A stretch of 64,000 nt of DNA from Climacium dendroides. Lineage: Eukaryota > Streptophyta > Bryopsida > Hypnales > Climaciaceae. This document shows positions 22,893-34,685 of this stretch, piece by piece. Location of the stretch: the NCBI GenBank assembly GCA_950106755.1, contig OX467089.1:17713345-17777344 (forward strand). Reading direction: 5' to 3'. The notes beneath the pieces were generated by a model. It searched no databases. It was not told where the DNA came from and saw nothing but the letters and a program-made list of their open reading frames with translations. A program made the translations under genes and the position numbers. Every line of letters begins with the position of its first letter. Positions within the stretch are counted from its first letter, which is position 1.

Positions 22893-22933
22893 TAGTGCAT
22901 AACCACAAGCATTAGGGGACTTCAGCATCTAGG

Positions 22934-22976
22934 GAATTTTGGACTTTCAATAGTCCAAAAGTAGTTAAATATGGCA
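22934..22976 (-). repeat. Right terminal inverted repeat of the large transposon
   Basis: Read on the minus strand it starts TGCCATATTTAACTACTTTT and continues GGACTATTGAAAGTCC, paralleling the left end at 8537. Confidence 0.65.
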
Positions 22977-23412
22977 TCCAAATAATCACAGTCACTTTAC
23001 ATCTTCTCGCACCTTGTTCAAATTCGCTATAAGCCATTGTTCTCCCAAATCTTCAAGGTGAAAACTTAGAGTTTGTAAACTCCAAAAATATTTGAGTCAC
23101 AACATCTATGTCAATAGCATGTAGATTCATCATATATTTCAAGATAGTTGAGACCCTAGTGTAATTCCGTTCCCCCTTGGCAAATTAGTACTAAACCTAC
23201 GAAGTTGAAGGGATGTACTATCGAGACCACAACATTAGGATGAAGGTGCCAATATCACAAAGTTTTGTAAGTAGGTCTAGAACAGGATGGCCTCTTTGTT
23301 GTAGAAATTATTTTCATATAACCTCTTAATACCCATACATCTCCTAAATAATCCTAAATCTACTCCTCAATTCCCTTTTTCCAAATCTGCATCCTATAAT
23401 TTTTTAGAAATA

Positions 23413-23651
23413 TGCCATATTTAACTACTTTTGGACTTTTCAGGGAATTTTGGACTTTGTTCAGCAGGAGATCTCCCACTGTCAAAGATATCTAAAATCT
23501 AAACTTGTTGTACATTTTTCAAACCACCTAGTCCAAAATCTATATTATGTCTAGATTCCTAAAATCTATAAAAATCAAAGTCTACAATTGTCTTAGATGT
23601 CCTTTTACTAATTTTGGACTTTGCAAAGTCCAAAAACAGTTAAATATGGCA
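23413..23651. mobile_element. 239 bp MITE related to the large transposon
   Basis: Both ends read TGCCATATTTAACT inward with GGACTTT blocks, matching the 14.4 kb element. It contains a palindrome site CAGCAGGAGATCTCCCACTG at 23464-23483. No coding capacity. The flanks are AAATA and TAAAT, so a 5 bp duplication is not intact. Taking the outer A/T as part of the element gives AAAT on both sides. Confidence 0.65.
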
Positions 23652-23706
23652 TAAATTGCCATAGCTAGCTTTTACTTAGCATAAAAGATGAGGTTCTTGA
23701 TGAGGT

Positions 23707-24131
23707 TCAAGATGGTTCTATTTTTGCAAGCAAAGTATTATACTTCTCGTACTCCTCAACTCTTTTTATAATTTGCTTTAGATTTACATTTTTGTGCACA
23801 CACTCAAAGTGTTTTTCACCTATGTCTTTGATGCAATACCCCAACATCTTAATGAATGTGGTGCTCAGAAATGTTGTAGCATTTTGGTCAGAATATGGTG
23901 CTCCACTAGAGCATTCTAACATTTATCCCATCTAAAATATGTTTGGATGTATTTGCTTGCCATGCATGGTAAAGATGTCAAAATGTAGTATGTATACCCT
24001 AGAAAGAGCTCCACCTCTTTCAATGAAGCAAAGTCTAGGTATACATTTTTTTCAATGAATTGTTCAACTTTTTGCAAAAGTTGAATGGGAATGTCATAGT
24101 TTCTTACAGAAATGGTTACATTAACATCCAA
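23707..24131 (-). pseudogene. Unrecognised protein relic, frameshifted
   Basis: Two overlapping minus-strand frames (24131-23916 and 23922-23707) look more protein-like than their surroundings (VEQFIEKNVYLDFASLKEVE; IKRVEEYEKYNTLLAKIEP). They are offset by one frame, as if a single ORF had an indel near 23920. No domain is recognised. They could be a random pair. Confidence 0.25.
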
Positions 24132-24257
24132 TTCTTTGGAATGTGTAGGATCTCTTCTTCTTGGAGTTTTTTTTTATAGTACAATTTTTACTATTGTTTA
24201 CTTTTGTGCATCTTTCTTGCAACAATTTTAGTAGCAATAATTCTTTTGCAAAAGCTA

Positions 24258-24533
24258 CATCACAAAGTTTAGACCCTATGGTTCGTCAATAGTTATCATG
24301 TGATTATCATTGTTTCATGGGTTTGCACGTTAATTACAATTTATCACATCATTACAATGCATTACTTTGCATCGTTATCGCATCGTTACAATGCATTACT
24401 TGCAACTGCATCATAACGATGCAAAGTGATGCATCGTAATGATGTGACAAATTATAATTAACATGCAAACTCATGAAACAACGATAACCACATGATAACT
24501 ATTGACAAACCGTAGGATCTAAACTTTGTGATG
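24258..24533. mobile_element. 276 bp palindromic MITE with TA target duplication
   Basis: The arms of about 125 bp match at roughly 90% (start CATCACAAAGTTTAGA on both strands). The flanking TA on each side (24256-24257, 24534-24535) fits a Tc1/mariner-type (Stowaway-like) origin. No ORF. Confidence 0.8.
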
Positions 24534-24535
24534 TA

Positions 24536-27500
24536 CATCAAATTTGAATTGTACACCAATGCTTGCTAAATTTGAATCCCCTTCTTTCCTTTTGCAGATT
24601 ATTTTTTTTTGTCTCCAATTCTTTTTCTTTGTAGTTTGTTGCCTTTACTACTTGAGACATGATCAATGCCATTTCTTAAACTATGTTCAATATCACAATG
24701 AATTTACTATCAAAAATTAGCATCAACGAGAAAATTTACATTTTCAACCAAGGGACTCAAACCCTTCTCACTACAAAAAATGTAGTCAGTGTTGCCTTTC
24801 AACATGATTGATTTTTGCAACAATAAACATACAACAATAGCATAAAAAATTCTTGTCATTCTACAAAAAACAAGAAAGAAGATTCTAAGCTGTAAAAAAA
24901 AGACATCAATACATCATGCTCACTTCAACATGAACAAAAACCCCAATGCTAAAGAAAACCTCAATTGAAACTTAGACATTATAGACACCAAAATTTACTG
25001 CAATAAAAAATCATTGAGGGGATAGTAATAAGAATATAAATAATGACAAAATTTACCATAAAAGCAAAGACATACCTATTGTTGTTGCTACTACAATTGC
25101 TACAAAATACAAAAAACAAGGAAAAATACTCAAAGCTACAAAAATAAAAAAGGCATCAATATGTCAAGCTTATCTCAACAATGCAACTCATTCCAAGTTT
25201 AGCATTTCATCAAGGATTCATGGAGTATAGATCAAAATCACAATTCAACACAATGACCAAAAGCCTCTAGAAAGAATACACACCATGTACCATATAATTT
25301 ATTCATATACACCATGTACCATATAAGAAACCAAGAGAAACATCATGAAACCTTACCAAGAGATGGCATTGAATAGGAGAAATGAGAGGAGCCTTGTGAG
25401 TGAAGAGAGGTTTGCTAGAATAGAAATCAATTGCACAATGAAACATCATTGAATAGTAGTACTACAGATGAAGAGACTTGCATGGGAGTTGCATTAACAA
25501 TTGTAGATGGATGCGTGCAGGAATGAAGAAAGAGACAAGTACCCGATCCAAAGAATATCTCAATTGTAAAATATTATGTGGTTTAGTTTATCAAAATTAT
25601 TCTTTGCATATATTCTATATAAGATAGAACTACCCATTACCATACAAATTTGCTATCTAGGTATTTTGGAGAAGCTATTTATGAGCTCTCATATTTTTAA
25701 GAGATTGAATTATTTGAGAGAAGTCAATTGCAAAAAAAATAAAGACATTTCGACGAGAATTGAATTTTTTGTGATTTTTCAAAGCTGAAATATAAAACTG
25801 TGAGTAGACCCTTGGTAAAGCATGACCAGACCATTGTTGAAGTGTGAGCTGATGTGTCTGCTCCCTAGTGCATTGCCATCATGATCATGGATGAGTAAGA
25901 TTGTGGTAATAAGATGGGCCAGTGATGAAAATGGGAGGAACCTATAGGTGGGGGAATTGGGTAAATGGTGGTAATGGGTAGTTCTACCTTAGTTAAAAAA
26001 AACAATTATACATTCACCTCACAAAATAATTGTCCCTCCCATTTTAAGTTTTAAAATTGCCCCCTTCCAATGCTATCAATTTTAATTTTTCAAATAAAAT
26101 AATTATTGATTATTGCCTTGTTGAGAGACAAGGTGAAAGATCTCAACCATTCATTATTCAAATTTCACATTGCATAAGAATCTTTACCATTGCCAAGTAT
26201 ATTTTTCAACCCACAAAAACATCCCTCAAAATGTCAACAAACTTTTATATCTCCAATCGAGTATATCTTACGAGTATTAAGTTTCTAAAAAGTTACCTCC
26301 ATAGTCATTCCCATTATTAGACAAAAATTGTCATTTGTTATCTTCCCCTACCACTACTTGAAGGAACTTACAAGTTTTAAAATTAAGTTTCAAAATAGAA
26401 AACTATCTAAAGGTTATTTTATACTATAGTGAAAAATTACATTGGTAGATCAAGAAGTTTTGACCAAGACATGGTTATTTAAAGCACCTAATAGGATGTT
26501 GGAGAAGATGAGAAGACAATATATAAAACCATAAGAAGTCTTGATTGGTTGTAATATAAACACCAATTGGATAAGTCTTCTAAACAACTTCACAAATTGA
26601 AGTCAACTAGACAACTTCACCAAGAAGAGAGTTTCACAATGTGAAAGAAGAAGAGATGAAGAATCAACTAATGCTATTTGAAATAAAAGAAGCCTTCAAT
26701 CGCATGACTAAGATATGCCACGATGAAAAGACTATAAATGATATTGGAGCTCTCCAAAGGCCAAGTTTCTTCTCCAAGCAATTGAAGTCACCTAAGAAAT
26801 TTGACCTCTGATGAAGAACTTCCCTTACAAAAAGTGTTGCCACATAAGCAACCAAGTCATTTTTTCATTCATGCTTGGAATTCACCTCCTGACAAGTCTT
26901 AGCCATAGTGTAAAAACACTCTAGTGAAGAACAAAATTTCTTCCAATCGTATTCTTGACCAGTGCACTCCACCATAGTGGAAAGCAGCCCTAATTGGAGA
27001 CTCATCTTCCTGTATCAGAAATTTGAGGCAAGATGGGTTATCAAAGCACTCCCACATAATCCCATTCCAATACATTGGAATTGACTCCTACGGAGAGCTA
27101 TGGAAAAAGAAATATAAGACTAGAAAATTCGGAAGCATCAGCTGTCAGAGACCAACCACAAAATGCCAGTGGAGCATTCCACTTTGTACTGCCAAAGTAG
27201 AAGTCAACAAAGGAAGAACATCCTCACACTTCAGTCACCAAGTGGAGAGCATCCCAGCCCAAGTGACAGGACGACGATTCCACTGAACAGTAGAACTCTG
27301 CACTTGTCGCAAATTTCCATCTGTATCCAATTGTATCCTCATTCACTATCTTTCACAGAAGCAGCAAATGCTTGAGCTCACTGATCTCCATTGAGCCCCG
27401 CTGAGTGAAAATTGGAAATTCAGTAGCCACTACACCACGTCGATTCCGACCTACCCTAAAGCTTGTTTTTGTTGCATAACATAGCTCACTCTTCCAGGAA

Positions 27501-27614
27501 ACAACACACTGACCGTAAAACGGTGACAAGCGATGGACCATAAGCATTAAGGTAACCAGTGTCGCCTTCATCAACTCAAATATTCCAAAAAAAAGGGGGA
27601 AAAACAACAACAGA
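24536..27614. other. AT-rich spacer, nothing recognised
   Basis: No gene, RNA or clear repeat is supported. The stretch immediately before 27615 would hold the 3' UTR of the starch synthase gene; no polyadenylation signal stands out. Confidence 0.4.
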
Positions 27615-29501
27615 TCAAGCAGCATATGGAGGATCGATCATCGCCCACTCAAAAACCTGCTCATACTGCAGCGCAGACCGAGTCCACGACATATCCTTCT
27701 CCATCCCCCGCAACTGCATCCTCGCCCACCCTTCCTTATCATTCCTATACGCAAAGATCGATCCCCAAACACTTGCTACCATCGCATCTTTTGTCAAGGG
27801 GGAGAATGTCCATCCTGTCCCACTCCCTTGGCCATTCTCTGCATCCGGATTGTAATTCTCAATGGTATCTCGCAGCCCCCCTGTAGCATGTGCAACAGGA
27901 ATAGTTCCATACCGCATGGCGTACAGCTGGTTCAACCCGCAAGGCTCAAACCTGGACGGCATGAGAAGAATGTCACAGCCTGCAGTAATCCTGTGCGCTA
28001 CGGGGATGGAGAATCCCACCCAGCCCCGGAACTTCTGACTGTACTGCGTCTCCGCCCACTTCATCCACTTCTCCATCTCCGTGTCGCCGCTCCCGAGCAT
28101 GACGAGCTGCACGTCATCAGTCATCAGTTCAGGTAAGCCCTCTTGCACAATGTCAGGTCCTTTCTGGTAATCCAATCTGCCAATGAAGCCGATGAGTGGA
28201 ACCTCAGGACGAACTGGAAGTCCGAGCTCTCGCTGCAACGCAGCTTTGCATTCTGCTTTCCCTGCTAAATCCCCAGCTGTGTAAGTTGCAGCGAGGTGAC
28301 GGTCTGTTGACGGACTCCAGTCGTCGACGTCCACGCCGTTCGTGATGCCGTTGATGACAGCTGCACGGCTGCCGAGGAGCTTGTCGAGGCCGCATCCTCC
28401 TTCTGGAGTTGTAATTTCCCACGCGTAGCCCTGGGAGACTGTGAGAATGCGATCGGACGTGACGACCGCGCCTTTGAGGTGGTTCACAGCTTCGCCTTTG
28501 TCAAGCGCGTGGAGACGCGCCCATTCGGGAAACACCCACTCCAGGGCGCCATACCATTCCTGCGGAATGCCGAGGTTGGAGAAGCTCGTGGCTGCCTCCA
28601 CGCCTTGATGAGCAAGGTTGTGAATTGCTAAGATGCAGCGTGAGTTCACGTAGACGCCGTGACGACGATACTTGGACGCGAGAAGGACTGGGACCAGGCC
28701 TGCGTGCCAGTCGTTCGCGACAAACACGCACTTCTCCCCGTAAGTGTACCCGCCGAGGGCGAGCACGAGGGGCGCCTCGCAAGCTGCGTGACAGAGGAGC
28801 GTGAAACGGAACTGGTTGTCGCCGAAGGTGCCGCGCGTGTCGCCGTAGGGCGTGCCTTGGCGGTGGAAGGAAGAGTGGTCCACGAACACCCAGTCCACGC
28901 CCGCACGAAACTCGTGGAAGAACGCGACCTCGTGCGTGGCGCCGAAGCAGGTGATGGGGATGCGGCACTGGCAGTCGAAGGCGGCTTCGAAGTAAGCGTC
29001 CGTCACGCCGTTCATGTAGCGAGGGGAGACCACCATGACGCGGTGGCCGCGCTGCGCGAGCGCGATGGGGAGCGAGCCGCAGACGTCACCGAGGCCGCCC
29101 GTCTTGGAATAAGGGGCCACTTCGGCGGAGACGAAGACGATGTTGAACAGGGTTTTGGCGCGCTTGGTTTCGTCGGAGTCGGCCAGGTCCTTGAGCATCT
29201 GCTCCTGCTCCTCGTTCCGCTCCGCGGGGCTGATGGAGAAGGTGAGCGTTTCAGAGGTTTGGGGCCATGCGCCGACGGATTCCACTGCGCTGCACCAGAC
29301 GCGGTTGGTGCGACTACTGGGAATTAGGGCATCCTTCGGGAGCTGCTGATGCTGCACCAGAGGCGCTATGGACGATTTCTTCAAGCGGAGAAGAGAGGCC
29401 GTTGCGCCATGGCCGCGGACACTGGTATCGATGCGCCTGGAGGAGGTTACCCCGATCGACACGCTCCTGCCGCAGCAGCTCATCACGTGGACTGCAGCCA
29501 T
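27615..29501 (-). CDS. SS1: Starch synthase I, plastid-targeted, single exon
   Basis: It transfers glucose from ADP-glucose to the non-reducing ends of short glucan chains in amylopectin synthesis in the plastid stroma. The 628 residues form one uninterrupted frame ending in TGA. Residues 1 to about 110 are Ser/Arg/Thr-rich and low in acidic residues, fitting a transit peptide plus a short linker. A GT5 (GT-B) core follows: KTGGLGDV at 133-140 (ADP-glucose binding), FVANDWHAGLVPVL, IGFIGRLDYQKG, GWVGFSIPVAHRITAGCDIL, SRFEPCGLNQLYAM near 516-529 (catalytic Glu) and ATGGLRDT near 539-546. The DTIENYNP ending and ITAGCDILLMP wording separate SSI from granule-bound and SSII types. Plant SSI genes normally have many introns, so an intronless copy is odd and may be a retrocopy. 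No damage is visible, and the GC content is well above the flanks. Confidence 0.93.
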   Translation of the reverse strand: MAAVHVMSCCGRSVSIGVTSSRRIDTSVRGHGATASLLRLKKSSIAPLVQHQQLPKDALIPSSRTNRVWCSAVESVGAWPQTSETLTFSISPAERNEEQEQMLKDLADSDETKRAKTLFNIVFVSAEVAPYSKTGGLGDVCGSLPIALAQRGHRVMVVSPRYMNGVTDAYFEAAFDCQCRIPITCFGATHEVAFFHEFRAGVDWVFVDHSSFHRQGTPYGDTRGTFGDNQFRFTLLCHAACEAPLVLALGGYTYGEKCVFVANDWHAGLVPVLLASKYRRHGVYVNSRCILAIHNLAHQGVEAATSFSNLGIPQEWYGALEWVFPEWARLHALDKGEAVNHLKGAVVTSDRILTVSQGYAWEITTPEGGCGLDKLLGSRAAVINGITNGVDVDDWSPSTDRHLAATYTAGDLAGKAECKAALQRELGLPVRPEVPLIGFIGRLDYQKGPDIVQEGLPELMTDDVQLVMLGSGDTEMEKWMKWAETQYSQKFRGWVGFSIPVAHRITAGCDILLMPSRFEPCGLNQLYAMRYGTIPVAHATGGLRDTIENYNPDAENGQGSGTGWTFSPLTKDAMVASVWGSIFAYRNDKEGWARMQLRGMEKDMSWTRSALQYEQVFEWAMIDPPYAA

Positions 29502-30830
29502 GGTCGCTCACAGCATTCGTTCTTCCCTCAACCCCTGCCCCCATGGCCACATCCCGCTCAGCACTGACGCAATGTCACATCCACATACCCATCCACCACA
29601 ACCTAAAATTTCTTCTCACAAACCAAATGCTCATCGTCTCGGCCTTGACTGCCGAAGCTCAATTCACAACAATCTTACAGAGAAGGGGAATACCTTCGTA
29701 ATGATTATAAAAAAAAACAGAGGAAACCCTCAAAAACACAAGTGCGTAAAACAAAACTGGCTTCGCACAAACCCAGTGTACGACCTAAATATTCTTATCA
29801 ACATCAAATCCTCGCCACCTTGCCAACATCTCAGCCTCGACTGAACAGGCACAACGACGACGACAATAGCAAAAACGAGGCTCAACTCATATCCAAACCG
29901 TCGCTCAATTCAAAGCTATCCGCTCTCAAGTAAATCAACAGAAGGCGATAATCTCTAAACACAAGAGAGTAAACCAAACTGGCTTCGCAGGGACGTGTCG
30001 AACTCTCAATCCTATCGCACACCACAGAGACCCAAGGTCAATTGACTTCAGAGCGCCACCACCGAGTGGCAACCGTCACAAACAATGCATGCGCTGTTCC
30101 ACATTCCCGAACGTCAGTCAAAGTCCAAACTAGCGCAATGTCACATCGCTCCACCACCAAACTTCGTAAACAATCAACCGCTACAATCATCTCTCCAATT
30201 GCTTCTCAAAATCAGAAAATCACCCCTAAAACTTCGTACACACAAAATCGGCCAAACCCCACCAAAATTTCCACAAACCCACGCCTTTCCCTCGCTACCA
30301 CCAGCGACACCTCCGGCAAGAGCGCAATCTCGTCACCAAATCCTCAATGCACGCTTGCCGACATACCCAGACTCCACCAAATCACTATCAACGCACGAAC
30401 TTCGACCAAACCCCACCGCAATTCTCACAAAATCATCACTACCTAAGACACTAAACCACGCCACCCACGTAGCAATCTGACGACACAACCATCAATGCCG
30501 ACACCACAAACACGCAATCGAACAACATGCACTTGCGCTCACGCAGTTCCTCGATTTCAACTCCAGCGGAGCCTCAACACATACCAGCTCGCGCACTCCC
30601 TTCCAAGCTCCACGCCGTCACGACCTCCACCACCAAGCTCCAGCGTCCCCCCCACGCATCAAAGCACCATCAAAACCTTTCAAAGCCCCATCAAAGCATC
30701 GTCATCGAGGTCGTGCGCCCGTTCTTCTTCTTCTTCGTCTGTTTGGTGGCTAATCCAACCACAGATCCTCGATCTTATCGTCACCAAGTTGCAGCAACTA
30801 AGTTATTAGTGTAGCAGCATGGACGCTCTC
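29502..30830 (-). promoter_or_regulatory. G-poor (plus strand) 5' flank of starch synthase I
   Basis: For about 1.3 kb the plus strand is strikingly short of G (often 2-6 per 60 bases) and rich in A and C. The sense strand of the gene is therefore C-poor with a positive GC skew. It probably spans leader and promoter. No convincing TATA box was found. Open plus-strand frames here (for example 30042-30446) arise from the skew and are not genes. Confidence 0.4.
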
Positions 30831-32271
30831 ACGATCCTTTCTTTTCTTTTCCCTTGGAGCTCTGTTCTTCTGCCTTCCTGCCTTCTTGCTGGTGCCAAGG
30901 GCTTCCAACATTCCCTTCCGTAGTACCTACCAAGTAGGCCACGTAGCGACAGACCTAGGAGATTCTCCAGTCTGGTAGGTAGGAAAGCGAGAAAGGCGGA
31001 GTGAGTGACAAGTGGTGCATGGAGACCGCTGGGCCTCGCGTGCTGGTGGGGCTTGTGAGGTGTACCTTGGCGCATGATGAGCACCCTATCACCGTCCGAA
31101 GAAATAAGCATCTGGGCTTGTATTAAATTGTCTTGGTTCTGGTAATTGAAAGAGAATTTCAGAGTTTCTTAGTTTGTATTTCTTGAACATCATACAAATA
31201 TATTATGAATATTCAAAGGATTGTTTGCCTAGTATCAATCATAGGTTTTTCATGTTCAGAAGGTTTCCATTGAAGGCAAGAATTAACCCAACGACAGTTT
31301 GAAAAAATGAAAGAATTCAGTAACTTTGACTCTCAATGGAATTTACTTGAAGATGCTCTTTGTTATCATTAAAATCCTGAGAACTAAAGGTGGAAGAAAC
31401 TGGCTGGAACTGTTGGAGGTGGAGTTAGTTGAAGATGCTCTTTCTATCGTAAAAAACTCGAGAGAGAGGAAAAGGACAAACTACTGTGCGGAGACAGTTT
31501 GAGGTGGGAATTTACTGAACGAAGGTGCTGTGTTTCATTATTTAAATTCTGGAGACGAAAAGGTCACAAAAAGTCAGTGACAGCCAGGAAACTGTTGCAG
31601 GAAGAGTTTGTTGAAGAACCCATTTCATCATGATTAAAATTTTGAGGGAAAAGGTGGAAGAAAAGGTGACAGACAGCCAGGAAACTATTGGAGGTGGAAT
31701 CGGTGGAAATGCATTTTTTTTATCATTCAAACTTTTGAGAGGAAAGAAGAGAACACACTACGTAACACTGACAAATGACTGACTGGCGACAGCCAGTTTG
31801 AGGTGGGAATTCGTTGAAGCAGCCGGTTTTTATGATTGAAGATTTTGAGAACAAAAGGTGAAAAAACCGAGTGACTGGAACTGTAAGTTGGAGGTGGAAT
31901 TGGTTGAAAATGCATTTTGTTATCATAAAGTACTTGTGAGAGGAAAGAAGAGAACCGAACATTGTAAGTGACTGGAGACTATGGGTAGTAACATCTTCTC
32001 CACCAAGCACATGGAGAATGAGAATTTGGTGAGGGTTTGGAGGAGCCAGTGGAAAGCCGCAGTGGGTGAAGAAGGTGTGACCTGAAAGATGTGTTGACAA
32101 TGGAGAATGAAATAATGAAGAATCGGTTTACCTGGACTTCTTTCATTCATGGAGTCTTCGTTCATGGAGTCGATGAGCTAATGAGCCACAAGTTGGAGTT
32201 CTTGCACCAAATGATGACACAAGGAGGAGTTAAAATTTGCAGTGTAAGGATGAAACTACAGAACACAAAAG

Positions 32272-32832
32272 AATATTCTTAGCTTGCGATATCTTGCATA
32301 CACCCAATAGGGGTAGTCACGGCATGTTCACGGTGTGTGTGAACAATGAACAATGAACAATGGAAAGTGCTTTGAAGGGCCAATGAGAAGAGACGAATAT
32401 TGAACAAGCCATGACCACCCTTTTGGTTCAAAATTGTTGAGAATAATGGAGAATGGACAATGGTATTACCCAAGGTAAGTCACGACCTTCCTGGAAGGAA
32501 CTGCCGACCTTCCCGGAGGGAACTGGCCAGGGAATCAGCAACCTTTCCTGAGGTGCAATACCTTCAAAAGTTAAAATAGAGAGGACAAAGGAATAATCTT
32601 AGCGGAACATTGATTGTTCACTCCCAACATCCACCTCTTGAGGTGGATGTTGGGAGTGAACAATCAAAGTTCCGCTAAGAATATTCCATGCAAGGGATGC
32701 CAACCCTCGGCCGCCACCACATCAATGTTCATTGTTCACCATCCCCAAGAACATGCCGTGACTACCCCTAATCTTTAACCTCCAAAGGTGAAGATTGGGC
32801 GTGCGCAAGATATTGCAAGCTAAGAATATCCT
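32272..32832. mobile_element. Foldback element with nested inverted repeats
   Basis: The outer ends mirror each other (ATATTCTTAGCTTGC(G/A)ATATCTTGC). AGGGGTAGTCACGGCATGTTC-type text is also inverted on both sides, and the middle holds an almost perfect hairpin (32598-32679). A target duplication is not clear. There is no ORF. Confidence 0.65.
32598..32679. repeat. Near-perfect 82 bp hairpin
   Basis: The arms run from CTTAGCGGAAC through CACTCCCAACATCCACCTC and back with a 2-base loop. There is one mismatch (A/A opposite) near the base of the stem. Confidence 0.8.
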
Positions 32833-33803
32833 ACCACAGAGGGCCAATGTGAAGCCAACCAGGAGCCACCGCATCCCAATTCTCCAGCGAAGTTCCGTGC
32901 AGGGAAGAAGGTATGACTACCCGTACATCAAGGTGGTACTACAATTCGTTGAAGAAGCCGGTTCTTATGAGTGAAGATTCTGAGAACAAAAGGTGAAAAA
33001 ACCGAGTGACTGGAACTGCTGCAGCTGGAATAGGTTGAAATGCATTTTCTTATCATTCAAGTACTTGTGAGAAGAACTGAACACTGCTGACTGGAGACAG
33101 TTTGAGGTGGTACTGCAATTCGTCGAAGAAAGCTGGGTTTTACGATTGAAGATTGCAGAACAAAAGGTGAGAAAACCCAGACTTGACGCACTGTTGGTTG
33201 CAGCCAGATGCCTGCCTGCCTGCCTTTTCAGTCATTAGACGGAGTCTGAATGGGGTTAAAACGGAAAAGGCGATAGGAATTTCGTTGTTGGAAGGTGGGT
33301 TGAGAGATATCTTCTTTTGCGAGAGACTTTGTTTATGCATTGCCACTGATGCCAGGCACTTGATGTCGGTTTCGGAGAGTACTTATTAACAATGAGGCAG
33401 TTGACTAGTGTACTGGCTGCGGTTTGCTTTGCATGGGTGCGACATCTGGGCAGAAATGCCAGGGGAGATCCCTGCGCATCAGTTGTGCAATTGCATAGCT
33501 TAAATACGGTAGGTTTTGGGCCTGGCTTTCGTCGGGCAGGAAGCTGGTCAGTTGTGGAAGTCACGGAAATACGGAGGCTAGCGAGGGGCAGTGAGACTTC
33601 CGCATGTGTCTCCAAGATCTGAGTTGGCGAAGTATGGCTTCTTCGCGTAGGGTGTGTTACGGTGCGTAGTTATTATTATTACATTGGGCATATTTTGTTG
33701 TTGGCAAGAGAAAGGAGGTTCCAATGCACCAAAGAATGTAACATTTTGAGGATTTTTTTACTCAAATTGTTTCTTCCACATAGATACCTATTGATTTTGG
33801 AGA

Positions 33804-34685
33804 TGTACAGTCGAGTAGTGAAAGCTTACAAATTGCCTTTTGGAGTCATCCAAAGATTTGTACATAATATACAATAAAATTGTTTTTTTTTGTCTTACAT
33901 AAATATTACTCAATTCTTACCCAATCCCAATCAAGCATACCAAATTTCAGTTTCAGAAAAGTAAAAGTCAATTTTTGGTGAATTTATTAAGTCAATTTTT
34001 GTGGATTTATATAATATTCTATTGAATACAATTAGTGACAAATTTTCTTAATTTGATTACATAAATGTATAGGGAACTTCCATACACACACCTTTCATAT
34101 TAAAGAACACCCCCTTAAGTAACAAAAATATAATCAATGAAGAGTTCAATGAAAAGTGTCACATGACTAAACTTTGAAGAAATGAATATCTCTATATTTT
34201 AATTTGATTTGGGCAAAGTAATTGTACCATCATGCTCAAATGTACAAAATTAGTTATCATGCGAGGTGCAAATAGAAAATCTAATTACAATAAAGATATA
34301 TCTATTTTACAAAATTTGGATACAGTCACCCCAACATTAAAATCTCTATAGATGGAATTTTGAAGCTTTTTTGGAGATGCTTGTTAGAAAGAAGATGTGC
34401 ATGTAAATGTTTCCTACATATCTATGCAATCAAATTTTACAAATTCATCACCACTAATTTTCAATCAATTATAATGTAAATCACAAATTTTTAAATGAAA
34501 CAATTCACCCAAAATGGAATTTTGGTTTTCTAAAGCTGAAATTTGGATATGCTTGATTGGGATTGCATAAGGATACAATGATAATTATGCTTACCAAAAA
34601 AATACCAATTATAATCTACATTGTAAAAAAAAATTTGAATGGCTCCAGAAGGCAGTTTGTAATCTTTGAGTACTCGACTATACAT
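33804..34685. mobile_element. Foldback element with ~150 bp diverged inverted arms
   Basis: Left arm 33804 to about 33965 and right arm about 34530-34685 are inverted copies (ATGTACAGTCGAGTAGTGAA against ATGTATAGTCGAGTACTCAA), so both strands give similar peptides (MYSRVVKAYKLPFG and MYSRVLKDYKLPSG). The peptides follow from the duplication and do not indicate a gene. Confidence 0.6.

Larger units (their letters stand above)
8537..22976. mobile_element. Candidate 14.4 kb DNA transposon with TGCCA...TGGCA ends and a DUF7869-like gene
   Basis: The left end (8537-8579) and the reverse complement of the right end (22934-22976) share about 43 bp: TGCCA(C/T)ATTTAACTACTTT followed by GGACTTT-like and AAAGTCCAAAATT blocks, with a few mismatches. 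The five bases outside are TCCAA on both sides (8532-8536, 22977-22981). Just inside each end are degenerate copies of the 20 bp palindrome: seven in tandem on the left, two weak ones on the right. Inside are a second palindrome array and a split transposase-like gene. A 239 bp element at 23413 has the same ends. The 3,561 bp copy A is nested, so the original length was about 10.9 kb. An alternative is two unrelated half-elements that happen to face each other. Confidence 0.55.
31340..33180 (+). repeat. Degenerate tandem repeat of roughly 100 bp units
   Basis: About seven units between 31340 and 31970, and two more at 32935-33180, share the pattern GAGGTGG-AAT-GTTGAA...TTATCATT-AAA...GAGA-AAAAGGTG...GACTGG...CAG. 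The array is split by a foldback element at 32272-32832 and flanking unique DNA. No coding role is seen. Confidence 0.65.

Noticed and set aside
28659..29327. Long plus-strand open frame opposite starch synthase
   Set aside because: It is a GC-rich antisense shadow of the GT5 coding region.
30042..30814. Overlapping plus-strand open frames upstream of starch synthase as genes
   Set aside because: They are a by-product of G-poor composition (TAG and TGA become rare) and have no domain or conserved pattern.
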